Shown: positions 25,037 to 34,576 of the stretch, one piece after another
Numbering within the stretch: position 1 is the stretch's first letter
How the letters are laid out: each line of letters starts with the position of its first letter
Origin: Thermocrispum agreste DSM 44070
GTDB taxonomy: Bacteria > Actinomycetota > Actinomycetes > Mycobacteriales > Pseudonocardiaceae
Length of the DNA: 64,000 nt
Reading direction: 5' to 3'
NCBI RefSeq assembly: GCF_000427905.1
Contig: NZ_KE386604.1
Coordinates: 891,606-955,605 of the forward strand
Translations under genes and position numbers: made by a program
Notes under the pieces: generated by a model
Databases searched by the model: none
Seen by the model: the letters and a program-made list of their open reading frames with translations, nothing else
Told to the model about the DNA's origin: nothing

Positions 25037-26044
25037 ATGCGCGCCAGCCGGCTGCTGTCGGTGCTCCTGTTGCTGCAGAACCGGGGCAGGCTCACCGCTG
25101 AGCAACTTGCCCAGGAACTCGAGGTGTCGGTGCGCACCGTGTATCGCGACATCGACGCCCTGTCAGCCGCGGGTGTCCCGGTCTACGCCGAGCGCGGACG
25201 CTCCGGTGGCATCCAGCTCGTCGGCGGTTTCCGCACCAGGCTGACCGGACTGACCGAAGCCGAGGCACAGGCGCTGGCCCTGTCCGGCCTGCCGGACGCC
25301 GCAGCCGAGCTGGGACTCGGCGCCACGCTCGCGGCCGCTCAGCTCAAACTCAGCGCGGCGCTGCCGCCCGAGCTCCGGGCGCGCGCGAACACCGTTGCCC
25401 AGCGTTTCCACCTCGACGTGCCCGGCTGGTTCCACGACGTGGAGAGCCCGCCGCACCTGGCCGCGGTAGCCGATGCGGTGTGGAACGAACGCGTACTGCG
25501 TATCCGGTACGTGAAGTGGGGCAGGCGAGAAGTCGAGCGGACGGTCGAACCGCTCGGGCTGGTCCTCAAGGCCGGCCAGTGGTATCTGGTGGCGCGGGTC
25601 GGCAACACGGCGACCACCTATCGTGTCGGGCGGATTCAGTCGGTGGAAGTCCTCGGCCAGTTCGATCGCGACCGGGTGGCCGCCGGCTTCGACCTCGCGG
25701 AGTTCTGGTCGTCCTTCTCCGAACAGTTCGAGCAGCGGCTCTACCCACGCACCGCGCGCGTGCGGATGTCGAAGCTGGGGCGCGCGCTGGCACCGGTGTA
25801 TCTCGGCGCGGTCGGGCAGAAGGCCGTGGAAGAGGCCGAGGCCGCAGGCGCCGATGTCGACGCCGAAGGCTGGCAGGAAGTGGAGCTCCCGGTCGAACAG
25901 GGCAGGTCGGCGATCGGCGAACTGCTGCGCTTCGGACCGGAGATCGAAGTGCTCGAGCCCGCCGACCTGCGTGCCGAGCTGGCCGAAGCCGTCCGCCGCA
26001 TGGCGGCCGCCTACGACTCCGGCTCGGCGGGCAGCCAGCGATAA
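25037..26044 (+). CDS. WYL-domain (YafY-family) transcriptional regulator
   Basis: A 335-residue regulator. The N-terminal HTH is the DeoR/HTH_11 type (MRASRLLSVLLLLQNRGRLT, AEQLAQELEVSVRTVYRDIDALSAAGVPVYAERG). The WYL domain follows (RIRYVKWGRREVERTVEPLG, LVLKAGQWYLVARV), with W-Y-L present as W198-Y199-L200 or close by, and a C-terminal WCX extension. WYL domains sense nucleic-acid or nucleotide ligands. ATG at 25037 follows a GGGAG site; a longer frame upstream would read through the neighbouring gene's promoter. The last 34 bases overlap the end of the convergent MGMT-like gene. Likely autoregulated through the palindrome at 24999-25013. Confidence 0.9.
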   Translation: MRASRLLSVLLLLQNRGRLTAEQLAQELEVSVRTVYRDIDALSAAGVPVYAERGRSGGIQLVGGFRTRLTGLTEAEAQALALSGLPDAAAELGLGATLAAAQLKLSAALPPELRARANTVAQRFHLDVPGWFHDVESPPHLAAVADAVWNERVLRIRYVKWGRREVERTVEPLGLVLKAGQWYLVARVGNTATTYRVGRIQSVEVLGQFDRDRVAAGFDLAEFWSSFSEQFEQRLYPRTARVRMSKLGRALAPVYLGAVGQKAVEEAEAAGADVDAEGWQEVELPVEQGRSAIGELLRFGPEIEVLEPADLRAELAEAVRRMAAAYDSGSAGSQR

Positions 26045-26313
26045 GTGCGCATGTCGACGCGCTGCCGGTCGGCCAGCACCCCCTCGGCGCGCAACCGCTC
26101 GAGCTGCTCGCGCCGCAGATGCGGGGCAGGGGTGCCGTCCGCCCGGAGCACCCGGTGCCACGGCAGGTCATGACCGTCTTCCCGCAGCACCCTGCCGACC
26201 AGCCGAGGCGTCGAAGCGCCCGCGACGGCCGCGACGTCGCCGTAGGTGCTCACCCGGCCAGGAGGAATGCTCGCCACGACGTGCCTGATGCGCTCGTGCA
26301 GCTCCTCGTCCAC
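26011..26313 (-). CDS. Alkyltransferase-like protein (MGMT family, Cys to Trp)
   Basis: A 100-residue single-domain protein of the MGMT family (VVASIPPGRVSTYGDVAAVAGA, LVGRVLREDG, LPWHRVLRADG). The catalytic PCHR motif of O6-alkylguanine-DNA methyltransferase reads PWHR, so the acceptor cysteine is replaced by tryptophan. That is the signature of ATL proteins, which bind O6-alkylguanine and hand the lesion to nucleotide excision repair. The gene converges on the WYL regulator (34-base overlap) and diverges from adnA, putting two repair functions side by side, as in mycobacteria (Rv3204, Rv3202c). Confidence 0.9.
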   Translation of the reverse strand: MDEELHERIRHVVASIPPGRVSTYGDVAAVAGASTPRLVGRVLREDGHDLPWHRVLRADGTPAPHLRREQLERLRAEGVLADRQRVDMRTYRWLPAEPES

Positions 26314-26399
26314 GAGCCGAGCCTACGGCCGGGCACCGACCTCGGACGTACCCGGAGTGTGCTCCGGACACCGTCGGCCCGGCATGGTTCCATCAACTC

Positions 26400-29300
26400 A
26401 TGCCCGACCCCCACCTGCTCGCTGAGCCCGGCATGCCCAGCGCCACGGGTGGACCGGCGCCGACGCTCGTCAGAGCGGACCGAGCGCGGCCGGCCGGCTG
26501 GCAATGGGACGGCGAAGCCCAGCAGCTGCTCGACGGCCGCGAAGGGTTCGTACGCGTCGTCGGCGGCCCCGGCACGGGCAAGACGTCGCTGCTGGCCGAG
26601 GCGGCCGCTCGGCGCATGCTCGACGACGGGCCGGACCGTGTGCTGGTGCTGACCAGCACCAGAAAGGCCGCCGAGGCCCTTCGCTCGCAGATCGCCCGCC
26701 TGTTGACCCACCTGTCCGGAGAGCAAGCCTCCGCTCCGCGCGCGGTCCGGGAGCCGATGGTGCGCACCGTCCACTCCTACGCCTTCGGCGTGCTGCGTGC
26801 CCAGGCAGCCGAGGAGGGCTCGCCACCGCCGCGCCTGTTGTCCGGGCCGGAACAGGATGCCGTGGTCCGGGAACTGCTCGCGGGTGATCTGGCGGACGCC
26901 ATGGACGGCCACGACAGCTACTGGCCCGAACGGCTCAGGCCGGCCCTGACCGTTCCCGGCTTCGCCGAGGAACTACGGGATCTGCTGATGCGGGCAGCCG
27001 AGCGGGGGCTGAGCCCGGAAGACCTGGTGCGCCTCGGGCGCCGGAAGAAGCGCGACGAATGGGTCGCCGCGGGGACGTTCTGGCAGCAGTACGAGCAGGT
27101 CACCCGTTTGCGCGCGGCCGGAGGCAGTGCGCTGGCGGTGCCGCCTGCCGCCGCGTACGACGCCGCGGAGCTGGTGACGGCGGCATTGCTGTCGCTGATG
27201 GACGACGACAAGCTGCTGGCTCGGGAGCGCGAGCGCATCCGGCATCTGTTCGTGGACGATGCGCAGCACCTCGCCCCGTTGCAGTGGCGGCTGATCCGGC
27301 TCATCGGCACCGGCGCGAAGCAGTTCGTCGTGGCGGGTGACGCCGATCAAACGGTGTTCTCCTTCCGCGGAGCCGAGCCGGTCGAGTTCGTCGAGGCCGA
27401 CCCGGACGGCAAGCACACCGTGACGCTGCGGCAAGGCAGGCGGATGGCGCGTTCGGTGCGTGAGGCCGTCGCGCGCCTGGCCGAGGCGGCGCCGCGGCCG
27501 CACCGGGTGCCCGACGTCGCGCCGGATCAGCCGGACCTGGGTGTCGCGGTCCGCCTGTTCCGGTCCCCGGCCGCGGAAGCGGCATGGGTCGCCGACCAGC
27601 TCCGCCGGGCCCACCTCGTCGACGGCATTCCCTGGGACGAGATGGCCGTCGTCGTCCGGTCTCCCGGCCGGACCTTCCCGGTGTTGCAGCGGGCACTGCG
27701 ATGGGCCGGAGTGCCCATCGCGTCGGCCGCCGATCACCTGCCGCTGGCGCGCAACCCCGCCGTCCGCCCGCTGCTCACCGCACTGCGCGTGGTCGCCCAC
27801 CCCGAGCAGCTGACCCCCGAGCTGGCCGACGAGCTGTTGTCCTCACCGCTCGGCGGCGCGGACCCGCTCGCGCTGCGCAGGTTGCGGCGCGGCCTGCGCC
27901 GCCTCGAGCTGACCACCGGCGGCGACCGGTCCAGCGACGAGCTGCTGGTCCAGGCCATCCGCGACAACGACCCGCTCACCGCGCTGGCCGACAGCGAAGC
28001 GGGCCCGCTGCGCAGGCTGGCTGCGGTGCTGTCGGCAGGCCGTGCCGCGATCGACCGCAAGGCCGACGTCGAGCAGGTGCTCTGGGACATGTGGCAGGCC
28101 TCCGGGCTGCAGCAGCGGTGGCTGCGGCTGTCCGAGCGGGGCGGATCGCTCGGCCGCCAGGCGGACGCCGAGCTGGACGCCGTCGTCGCGCTGTTCCACG
28201 CCGCGGCGACGTATGCCGACCGTCTCCCGCAGGAAGGGGTGGACGGGTTCGCCGACTACCTGTTGTCGCAGCGGATCGCCGGGGACAGCCTGGCGCCGTC
28301 GGCGGTGACGTCGGCGGGGGTGGAGCTGACCACGGCGCACGGTGCGGCCGGGCGCGAGTGGACCGTCGTCGCGGTGCCGGCCGTGCAGGAAGGCAGCTGG
28401 CCCGATCTCCGCCCGCGCGGTTCGCTGCTCGGCGTCGAGCGGTTGGTCGACGTGCTGTCCGGGGTCGACGCCGACACGGTTTCCGCGATCGCGCCGGTGC
28501 TGGCCGAGGAACGGCGCCTGTTCCACGTGGCCTGCAGCCGGGCGCGCAGCCGGCTGCTGGTCAGCGCGTGTGCCGGAGACGACGAGCAGCCGTCCCGCTT
28601 CATCGACGAGCTGGGCGTCGAACCGGTGGAGGTGACCAGCAGTGCGGGGCAGGCCGTGCAGCGGCCGCTGGTGCTGTCCCGGCTGGTCGGCGAGCTCCGT
28701 GCCGCCGTCTGCGACGAGCAGGCCGATCCCGGGCGCCGCCGCAGGGCGGCGCGGCAGCTGGCCCGGCTGGCGGCCGCCCGCGTGCCCGGCGCGCACCCGG
28801 ACAGCTGGTACGGGTTGGCCGAACCGTCCACCGACAGGCCGCTTGCCGGGCCGGACGAGCAGCTGACCGTGTCCCCGTCGACCGTCGATCTGCTGGATCG
28901 CTGCCCACTGCGGTGGCTGTTGGAGCGGCACGGCGGCACCGACCCCGCGCAGCTGGCCGCGGTGACCGGCTCGCTGGTGCACTGGCTGGCGCAGCGAGCA
29001 GCCGACGGAGCTACGGTCGAGCAGCTGCGCAAGGAGCTGGACACGGCGTGGCGCAAGCTGGACGTGGGCGCGCCCTGGTTCGCCAGGCGCGAGCGCGAGC
29101 GGGTGCACCACATGCTGGACGCCTTCCTGGAATGGTTGCGGCGCAGCCGCGACCAGCTGACCGAACTGGCCGTGGAGTTCGACATCACGGTCGAGTTGCC
29201 CCCGGCGGCCGACGGCGTGCAGCGGGTACGCATCCGCGGGCGGGTGGACCGGCTGGAGAAGGACGGTTCGGGGCGCCAGGTCGTCGTCGACATCAAGACG

Positions 29301-29627
29301 AGCAAGTCACCGGTCAGCGCCCAGGAGGCGGCCGAGCACACCCAACTGGCCACCTACCAGCTTGCGGTGTGGCTCAGCGGCGGTGAGCCCGGCGGCGGCC
29401 AGCTGCTGTATCTGGCCAAACCGGACAAGAAGACCGGTGCCGGGAAAGTCGTCAGCCAGCCGCCGCTGGACGAGCAAGGCAGGCAGGAGTGGCTGCATCG
29501 GGTTCGGTCCGCAGCCAGGGCAGGGGTCGGCCCGGTGTATGTCGCCAGGGCGAGCACGGACTGCGGCCGCTGCCCGGTCCGGGCCTGCTGCCCGCTCCAG
29601 CCCGAAGGCAGGCAGGTGCCGTCATGA
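26400..29627 (+). CDS. adnA: AdnA: UvrD-like helicase/nuclease subunit of AdnAB
   Basis: A 1075-residue protein with an N-terminal UvrD-type motor and a C-terminal RecB-like nuclease, acting in double-strand-break end resection with AdnB. Walker A is GGPGTGKT (55-62). Walker B reads VDDAQH, with Asp287 where helicases have the catalytic Glu, which agrees with the AdnA motor being the dispensable one in mycobacterial AdnAB. The nuclease motif is VVVDIKTSKSP (D964, K966). Cysteines in DRCPLRW and CGRCPVRACC fit an AddB-like iron-sulfur cluster. The stop overlaps the adnB start as ATGA (29624-29627), so the subunits are coupled. Confidence 0.92.
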   Translation: MPDPHLLAEPGMPSATGGPAPTLVRADRARPAGWQWDGEAQQLLDGREGFVRVVGGPGTGKTSLLAEAAARRMLDDGPDRVLVLTSTRKAAEALRSQIARLLTHLSGEQASAPRAVREPMVRTVHSYAFGVLRAQAAEEGSPPPRLLSGPEQDAVVRELLAGDLADAMDGHDSYWPERLRPALTVPGFAEELRDLLMRAAERGLSPEDLVRLGRRKKRDEWVAAGTFWQQYEQVTRLRAAGGSALAVPPAAAYDAAELVTAALLSLMDDDKLLARERERIRHLFVDDAQHLAPLQWRLIRLIGTGAKQFVVAGDADQTVFSFRGAEPVEFVEADPDGKHTVTLRQGRRMARSVREAVARLAEAAPRPHRVPDVAPDQPDLGVAVRLFRSPAAEAAWVADQLRRAHLVDGIPWDEMAVVVRSPGRTFPVLQRALRWAGVPIASAADHLPLARNPAVRPLLTALRVVAHPEQLTPELADELLSSPLGGADPLALRRLRRGLRRLELTTGGDRSSDELLVQAIRDNDPLTALADSEAGPLRRLAAVLSAGRAAIDRKADVEQVLWDMWQASGLQQRWLRLSERGGSLGRQADAELDAVVALFHAAATYADRLPQEGVDGFADYLLSQRIAGDSLAPSAVTSAGVELTTAHGAAGREWTVVAVPAVQEGSWPDLRPRGSLLGVERLVDVLSGVDADTVSAIAPVLAEERRLFHVACSRARSRLLVSACAGDDEQPSRFIDELGVEPVEVTSSAGQAVQRPLVLSRLVGELRAAVCDEQADPGRRRRAARQLARLAAARVPGAHPDSWYGLAEPSTDRPLAGPDEQLTVSPSTVDLLDRCPLRWLLERHGGTDPAQLAAVTGSLVHWLAQRAADGATVEQLRKELDTAWRKLDVGAPWFARRERERVHHMLDAFLEWLRRSRDQLTELAVEFDITVELPPAADGVQRVRIRGRVDRLEKDGSGRQVVVDIKTSKSPVSAQEAAEHTQLATYQLAVWLSGGEPGGGQLLYLAKPDKKTGAGKVVSQPPLDEQGRQEWLHRVRSAARAGVGPVYVARASTDCGRCPVRACCPLQPEGRQVPS

Positions 29628-32600
29628 CCACGTCGACCACGTCGCCGCGGCTCCGGGCACAGGCCAGCCCGGAGCGCATCGCGGAAGCCCTCGGCCTGCC
29701 GAGGCCGACCCCGGAGCAGGCCGCGGTCATCGCTGCTCCTGCCGAGCCTGCCCTGGTGGTGGCCGGTGCGGGTGCAGGCAAGACCGAGACCATGGCCGCA
29801 CGGGTGGTGTGGCTGGTGGCCAACGGCTACGTCGCGCCGGAGCGGATCCTGGGCCTCACGTTCACCCGCAAGGCCGCACGTCAGCTCGGCGAGCGCGTGC
29901 GGGCCCGGCTGCGGCGGCTGGCCGGCTCCGGCCTGCTCGACGAGGTGGACCCGAGCGGCGGGATCAAAGCCGCACTGGTGGCGGGCGAGCCCACGGTGCT
30001 GACCTACCACGCCTACGCCGGACGGCTGCTGTCCGAGCACGGCCTGCGGATTCCGGTGCAGCCGGGCGTCCGGCTGTTGTCGGAGACGGCGTGCTGGCAG
30101 CTGGCGCACAAGGTCGTGGCTTCGTGGGACGAGGACCTGGAGACCGACTACGTCCCGCAGAGCATCACCGAGCAGGTTCTGCAGCTGGCCGGGGAACTCG
30201 GTGAGCACCTGGTGGACGTCGACCAGCTGCGCGCCTACACCGAGTGGCTGACCGACCTGATCCTGAACGCCCCGCGCGCCAAGGGACAGCGGGCGCAGCT
30301 GCGGTCCGACCTGCAGCGGATCGTCGACCAGCAGCGGCTGCGGCTCCGGCTGCTGCCGCTGGTGGAGGAATACCGGCGGCGCAAGTTCGCCGAAGGAGCG
30401 CTCGACTTCGCCGATCAGATGGCGCTGGCCGCGCGGCTGGCCGCCGAACACCCCGAGGTGGTGGAGATCGAACGACAGCGCTTCGGCGCGGTGCTGCTGG
30501 ACGAGTACCAGGACACCGGGCACGCGCAGCGTGTCCTGCTCCGCGCACTGTTCGGCGCCCAGCCGGGGCGCACGCCGCAGCCGCCGCCGATGCCGGTGAC
30601 CGCCGTCGGTGACCCGGTGCAGGCGATCTACGGCTGGCGCGGTGCCAGCGCGGCCAACCTGCCCCGATTCACCAGCGACTTCCCGCGCTCTGGCGGCCGC
30701 CCCGCGGCGAAGTACGGCCTGCTGACCTCGTTCCGCAACCCACCGCAGGTGCTGGCCCTGGCCAACGCGGTGTCGGCGCCGTTGCGGGCGAGCAGCGGCG
30801 CCGGGGAGTTGCGGCCGCTGCCGAGCGCCCCGCGCGCCGATGTCCGATGTGCTCTCCTGCCGAGCGTCGGCGCCGAACGCGCCTGGCTCGCCGAGGAGAT
30901 CGCGGAGCGCTGGCACGCCGCCACCGCATCCGGATCGCCGCCGACCGCGGCGGTGCTGGTCCGCCGCAGGGCGGACATGGCGCCCATCGCTGCCGAGTTG
31001 CGAGCGCGCGGGGTTCCGGTCGAAGTCGTCGGCCTCGGCGGGTTGCTGGCCGAGCCCGAGGTGGCGGATCTCGTCGCGACGTTGCGGGTTCTTGCCGACC
31101 CGCTGGCCGGGAGTGCGGCCGCGCGATTGCTCACCGGTGCACGGTGGCGCATCGGCGCGGCCGATCTGGCCGCCCTGTGGCGCCGGGCCAGGGAGCTGGC
31201 CGCGGTGCCGGAGGGCAACGAGGACTCGGCGCTGGACGCGGCGGTGGCCGAGCGGGCGGAGCTGACCGGCCTGGTCGACGCCATCGACGACCCCGGCCCG
31301 GCCGAGCGCTACTCGGCGGAGGGCTACCGGCGCATCACCGCGCTGAGCCGCGAACTGGCCGGCCTGCGCTCGCGGCTGGACCAGACGTTGCCGGAGCTGG
31401 TCGCCGACATCGAGCGCACCATGCTGCTCGACGTGGAGGCGGCCGCCCGGCCGGGCAGCGTCGGCCGGGTTCACCTGGACGCGTTCGCGGACGTGGTCAC
31501 CGAGTTCGCGGAATCGTCCTCGTCGCCGACGTTGTCGGCCTTCGTCGACTACTTGGCCGCGGCCGAGCACGCCGAGGACGGTCTGGAACCCGGCGAGGTC
31601 GTGGTCGCCACCGATCGGGTGCAGATCCTCACCGTGCACGCGGCCAAAGGCCTGGAATGGCAGCTGGTGGCGGTGCCGCATCTGGTCGAGGGGGTGTTCC
31701 CCGCGAAGCGGCGGGGTGGTTGCTGGCTGACCTCGGTGACCGAACTGCCCGCCGCGCTGCGCGGCGACCGGATCGACCTGCCGGAGCTGCGGCTGCACGG
31801 CGGCGAGGACCGCAAGCAGGTGGCCGAGGCCATTCAGCGCCACCAGGAAGATTTCGCCCAGCGGCACGCCGACGAGGAGCGCCGCCTGTGCTACGTCGCG
31901 CTGACCAGGTCCGAGCACACGTTGCTGCTGTCCGGGCACTGGTGGGGCGAGACCGCCAAGAAGCCGCTCGGGCCGTCGGTGTTCCTCACCGAGGTGGCCG
32001 ACAAGCTGCGCGACGACCCGTCACGCGGCTCGGTGGTCGAGTGGGCGGAACGGCCGGACGAGGAGCAGAACCCGTACCTGGCGCAGACGCGCGAGGCGCA
32101 CTGGCCGGCCGACCCGCTGGGGCAGCGGCGGGAAGCGGTGGCCACCGGGGCGGCGATGGTGCTGGAGGAACTGGCCCGGCTCGACGCCCAGGACGAGGCC
32201 GCAGATCAGGTCCCCGGTTCCGAACACGGCCCCGACGACGATCCGGAGAGCTGGGCCGCCGACACCGACGTGCTGCTGGCCGAGCGCGCTCGCGGCCAGC
32301 AGGAGACCACCCGGGTCGTGCTGCCCGACCACATGTCGGTCAGCCAGCTGGTCGACCTGGCCGCGGACCCCGGCGCGCTGGCCCGCCGGCTGCGCAGGCC
32401 GCTGCCGCAAGCGCCGAACACGGTGGCCAGGCGCGGCACCGCCTTCCATGCCTGGCTCGAGCGCCGGTTCGGCGTCGCCCGGCTGCTGGACTTCGACGAC
32501 CTGCCCGGTGCCGCCGACACCGATGCGGAGGCCGATGCCGACGCCGAGGCGCTGCGGGAAGCCTTCGAGCGAAGCGAATGGGCCCATCGCACGCCGTACG

Positions 32601-32926
32601 ACGTGGAGGTGCCGTTCGTCTGCGAGGTGGACGGAGTACTGCTTCGCGGGCGCATGGACGCCGTGTTCGCCGATCCGGACGGCGGGTGGACGGTGGTCGA
32701 CTGGAAGACCGGGCAGATGCCACCGGAATCCCAGCAGCGGGCGCTGTCGGTGCAGCTGGCCGCCTACCGGGTGGCTTGGGCGTCGCTGAACCGGATACCG
32801 GTCGGCAAGGTCCGGGCCGCGTTCCACTACGTGCGGTCGAACCGCACCGTGCGCCCGGTGGACCTGCTGGACGCCGACGGGCTGCGCGACCTGCTCCGCT
32901 CGGTGCCCGCCGCCGGCGATGCGTGA
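29624..32926 (+). CDS. adnB: AdnB: lead UvrD-like helicase/nuclease subunit of AdnAB
   Basis: The 1100-residue partner of AdnA. Walker A is GAGAGKT (48-54), motif Ia LTFTRKAARQLGERV, and Walker B is intact, VLLDEYQDTGHAQ (D293, E294). Later motifs include QAIYGWRGAS (III) and LTVHAAKGLEWQLVAVPHLV (V), and the C-terminal nuclease motif is VVDWKTGQMP (D1026, K1028). In mycobacterial AdnAB this subunit is the lead 3'-5' translocating motor. The length agrees with the mycobacterial protein. Acidic inserts (PGAADTDAEADADAEA) separate the motor and nuclease. The ATG at 29624 lies inside the adnA stop overlap. Confidence 0.93.
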   Translation: MTTSTTSPRLRAQASPERIAEALGLPRPTPEQAAVIAAPAEPALVVAGAGAGKTETMAARVVWLVANGYVAPERILGLTFTRKAARQLGERVRARLRRLAGSGLLDEVDPSGGIKAALVAGEPTVLTYHAYAGRLLSEHGLRIPVQPGVRLLSETACWQLAHKVVASWDEDLETDYVPQSITEQVLQLAGELGEHLVDVDQLRAYTEWLTDLILNAPRAKGQRAQLRSDLQRIVDQQRLRLRLLPLVEEYRRRKFAEGALDFADQMALAARLAAEHPEVVEIERQRFGAVLLDEYQDTGHAQRVLLRALFGAQPGRTPQPPPMPVTAVGDPVQAIYGWRGASAANLPRFTSDFPRSGGRPAAKYGLLTSFRNPPQVLALANAVSAPLRASSGAGELRPLPSAPRADVRCALLPSVGAERAWLAEEIAERWHAATASGSPPTAAVLVRRRADMAPIAAELRARGVPVEVVGLGGLLAEPEVADLVATLRVLADPLAGSAAARLLTGARWRIGAADLAALWRRARELAAVPEGNEDSALDAAVAERAELTGLVDAIDDPGPAERYSAEGYRRITALSRELAGLRSRLDQTLPELVADIERTMLLDVEAAARPGSVGRVHLDAFADVVTEFAESSSSPTLSAFVDYLAAAEHAEDGLEPGEVVVATDRVQILTVHAAKGLEWQLVAVPHLVEGVFPAKRRGGCWLTSVTELPAALRGDRIDLPELRLHGGEDRKQVAEAIQRHQEDFAQRHADEERRLCYVALTRSEHTLLLSGHWWGETAKKPLGPSVFLTEVADKLRDDPSRGSVVEWAERPDEEQNPYLAQTREAHWPADPLGQRREAVATGAAMVLEELARLDAQDEAADQVPGSEHGPDDDPESWAADTDVLLAERARGQQETTRVVLPDHMSVSQLVDLAADPGALARRLRRPLPQAPNTVARRGTAFHAWLERRFGVARLLDFDDLPGAADTDAEADADAEALREAFERSEWAHRTPYDVEVPFVCEVDGVLLRGRMDAVFADPDGGWTVVDWKTGQMPPESQQRALSVQLAAYRVAWASLNRIPVGKVRAAFHYVRSNRTVRPVDLLDADGLRDLLRSVPAAGDA

Positions 32927-33039
32927 GCGGCAACCGCCGCGGCCTGCGATGGTGAAGGTCGCGGCGAATGGGGGCTGAGAATCCGATGCCGATCTGGAAC
33001 GATCGTGGCGTGCGATCGGGTGCGGGCGAGGTGAGCTCG

Positions 33040-33465
33040 ATGTCGGCGACCGTGCGCGGTGTGCTGCTCGCAGCGGTTGTCGGCTTCGTCGTGCTGTTCG
33101 TCACCGGCTCGTACGGGCACGAGGTGTTCGCCGAGGAACCGGTCGCCGAGCGAGTGGTGCCCGCCAAGGTCGTCGAGTCCACGCCGTGTACCGAGCCCAA
33201 CCCCACCGAGAAGGTCACCGTGACCCTGGGCGAGGAGCAGCGGGACGCGACGCTGTCCGCGTGCGGTCACGAGAAGGGGGAGAAGCTCAACGTCGTGGTG
33301 CCTGCGCAGGTTCCGCTCGGCGCGCTGACGGTGCGCAGCGCGCAGACCGTCACCGGGTTCGACAGCGTGCGGAGGTCGATCGGGCTGGGGTTGATGAGCC
33401 TGGCGTGCATGAGTGGCGGGCTCTACGCCTGGCTGGTCACCCGCAGGCGGCGCCGAGCCCGGTAG
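33040..33465 (+). CDS. Small secreted/membrane protein, unknown function
   Basis: A 141-residue protein with an N-terminal membrane segment (VLLAAVVGFVVLFVTGSYG), an extracytoplasmic middle part with two cysteines (STPCTEP, LSACGHE) that may form a disulfide, and a C-terminal membrane segment (LGLMSLACMSGGLYAWLV) followed by RRRRRAR. The cell-outside loop is therefore held at both ends. ATG at 33040 follows GAGGTGA at suitable spacing; an earlier ATG at 32986 has no ribosome site. I recognise no family. It lies 113 bases after adnB and converges on the zinc peptidase. Confidence 0.65.
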   Translation: MSATVRGVLLAAVVGFVVLFVTGSYGHEVFAEEPVAERVVPAKVVESTPCTEPNPTEKVTVTLGEEQRDATLSACGHEKGEKLNVVVPAQVPLGALTVRSAQTVTGFDSVRRSIGLGLMSLACMSGGLYAWLVTRRRRRAR

Positions 33466-33499
33466 GCCGTCGCAGGCCGCGTGGGCCGTCGGCACACGG

Positions 33500-34456
33500 T
33501 CAGCTGACCTCGCTTGCCGGAGCCTTGAACGTGTTGCAGTCGGTCAGCCGGTTGTCCAGCGCGCCCTTGCGCCACCACTTCGCGTAGTTCTCGTTGCTGC
33601 CGTGGTCGTGGCCGCCGGACGTGTCGTCCCCGCGGGTCTCCTGGTCGTGCCAGGCCCGGTCGTACATCTGCCGGTCGATCGAGCCGCCCCGGTCCACGTG
33701 CGAGCCGAGGAACAGCCCGGAGAAGCACTGCGCCTGCAGCTCCTTGCGCCTGCTGATCTCCTGCGCGCGAGCCGTGCCCTCGCCCGCCTGGTAGATCTGC
33801 CGCCACGCCGCGTCCATGATCCCGGCCAGCTCCTGCACGTGGTGGCCGTACTCGTGGGCGATCAGCGCCAGGTACACGCCGGGGTTGTCCTGGTACTGGT
33901 CCAGCTGCAGCCCGGCGAACGGCAGGAACAGTTCGCCCTCGCAGTAGTAGGCCGCGGTCTGGATGCCGACCTCGATGGTGCCGCAATCGCTGGCGAAGCT
34001 CTGCCCCTCCGGGAAGTACAGCCGCGGTGGGGTGAACGGCAGGCCCAGTTCGCGCAGCACCGGCTCCCACGCCCGGTCCAGGCACCGGGTCGCGGCCCGG
34101 AAGAACCGCTTGGCGGTCGCCTGCGAGTTGTCCCACTCCGGCAACCGGCAGGCGTTGTTCGGCAACCCGAGGCCCGGCGTGGTCACCAGCGGGTGGTCGG
34201 CGAGCTTGATGATCTTGCGCGGCGGCTCGGCCTCCGGCCCGGCGGTCTGGTTCGACCCCGCCGCGCCCGCCCCGCCCGGCTCCCGCTTGCGGGCATGCTG
34301 CGCGGCCGGCGAGTGGTCGTCGGAGCCGAGCACGTCGACGAGCATGATGATCCCGCCCGCCAGTGCTGCGATGATGGCTGCGCAGACGGCGACGACGACC
34401 AGCCGATGGACACGGTCCGGCTTCCCGGTCAACTCGGATCCGTCAGGCTCCGGCAT
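33500..34456 (-). CDS. Membrane-anchored neutral zinc metallopeptidase (YpfJ-like)
   Basis: The 318-residue protein has a short cytosolic N-terminus, one membrane anchor (about residues 19-44), a Pro/Gly/Ala linker and an outside catalytic domain of the neutral zinc metallopeptidase family. The zinc motif is LIAHEYGHHVQ, a HExxH site, with a downstream RRKELQAQCFSG that supplies the third ligand glutamate in this family. Cysteines (NNACR, TRCLD, SDCGT, YYCEG, QCFSG, TDCNT) probably pair. ATG at 34456 is chosen; the open frame continues far upstream only as antisense of the M16 gene. It diverges from that M16 peptidase pair. Confidence 0.88.
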   Translation of the reverse strand: MPEPDGSELTGKPDRVHRLVVVAVCAAIIAALAGGIIMLVDVLGSDDHSPAAQHARKREPGGAGAAGSNQTAGPEAEPPRKIIKLADHPLVTTPGLGLPNNACRLPEWDNSQATAKRFFRAATRCLDRAWEPVLRELGLPFTPPRLYFPEGQSFASDCGTIEVGIQTAAYYCEGELFLPFAGLQLDQYQDNPGVYLALIAHEYGHHVQELAGIMDAAWRQIYQAGEGTARAQEISRRKELQAQCFSGLFLGSHVDRGGSIDRQMYDRAWHDQETRGDDTSGGHDHGSNENYAKWWRKGALDNRLTDCNTFKAPASEVS

Positions 34457-34576
34457 GGTGGTGGAGCATACGGCAGCGTCCCGACGCGTGACGTCCATGG
34501 GCACGCACCGGGGTGATCCAGGTACGTTGGCAGGTACATCGGCGCAGCGAGAAACCGCAAGATGCGAAGGAGAACC

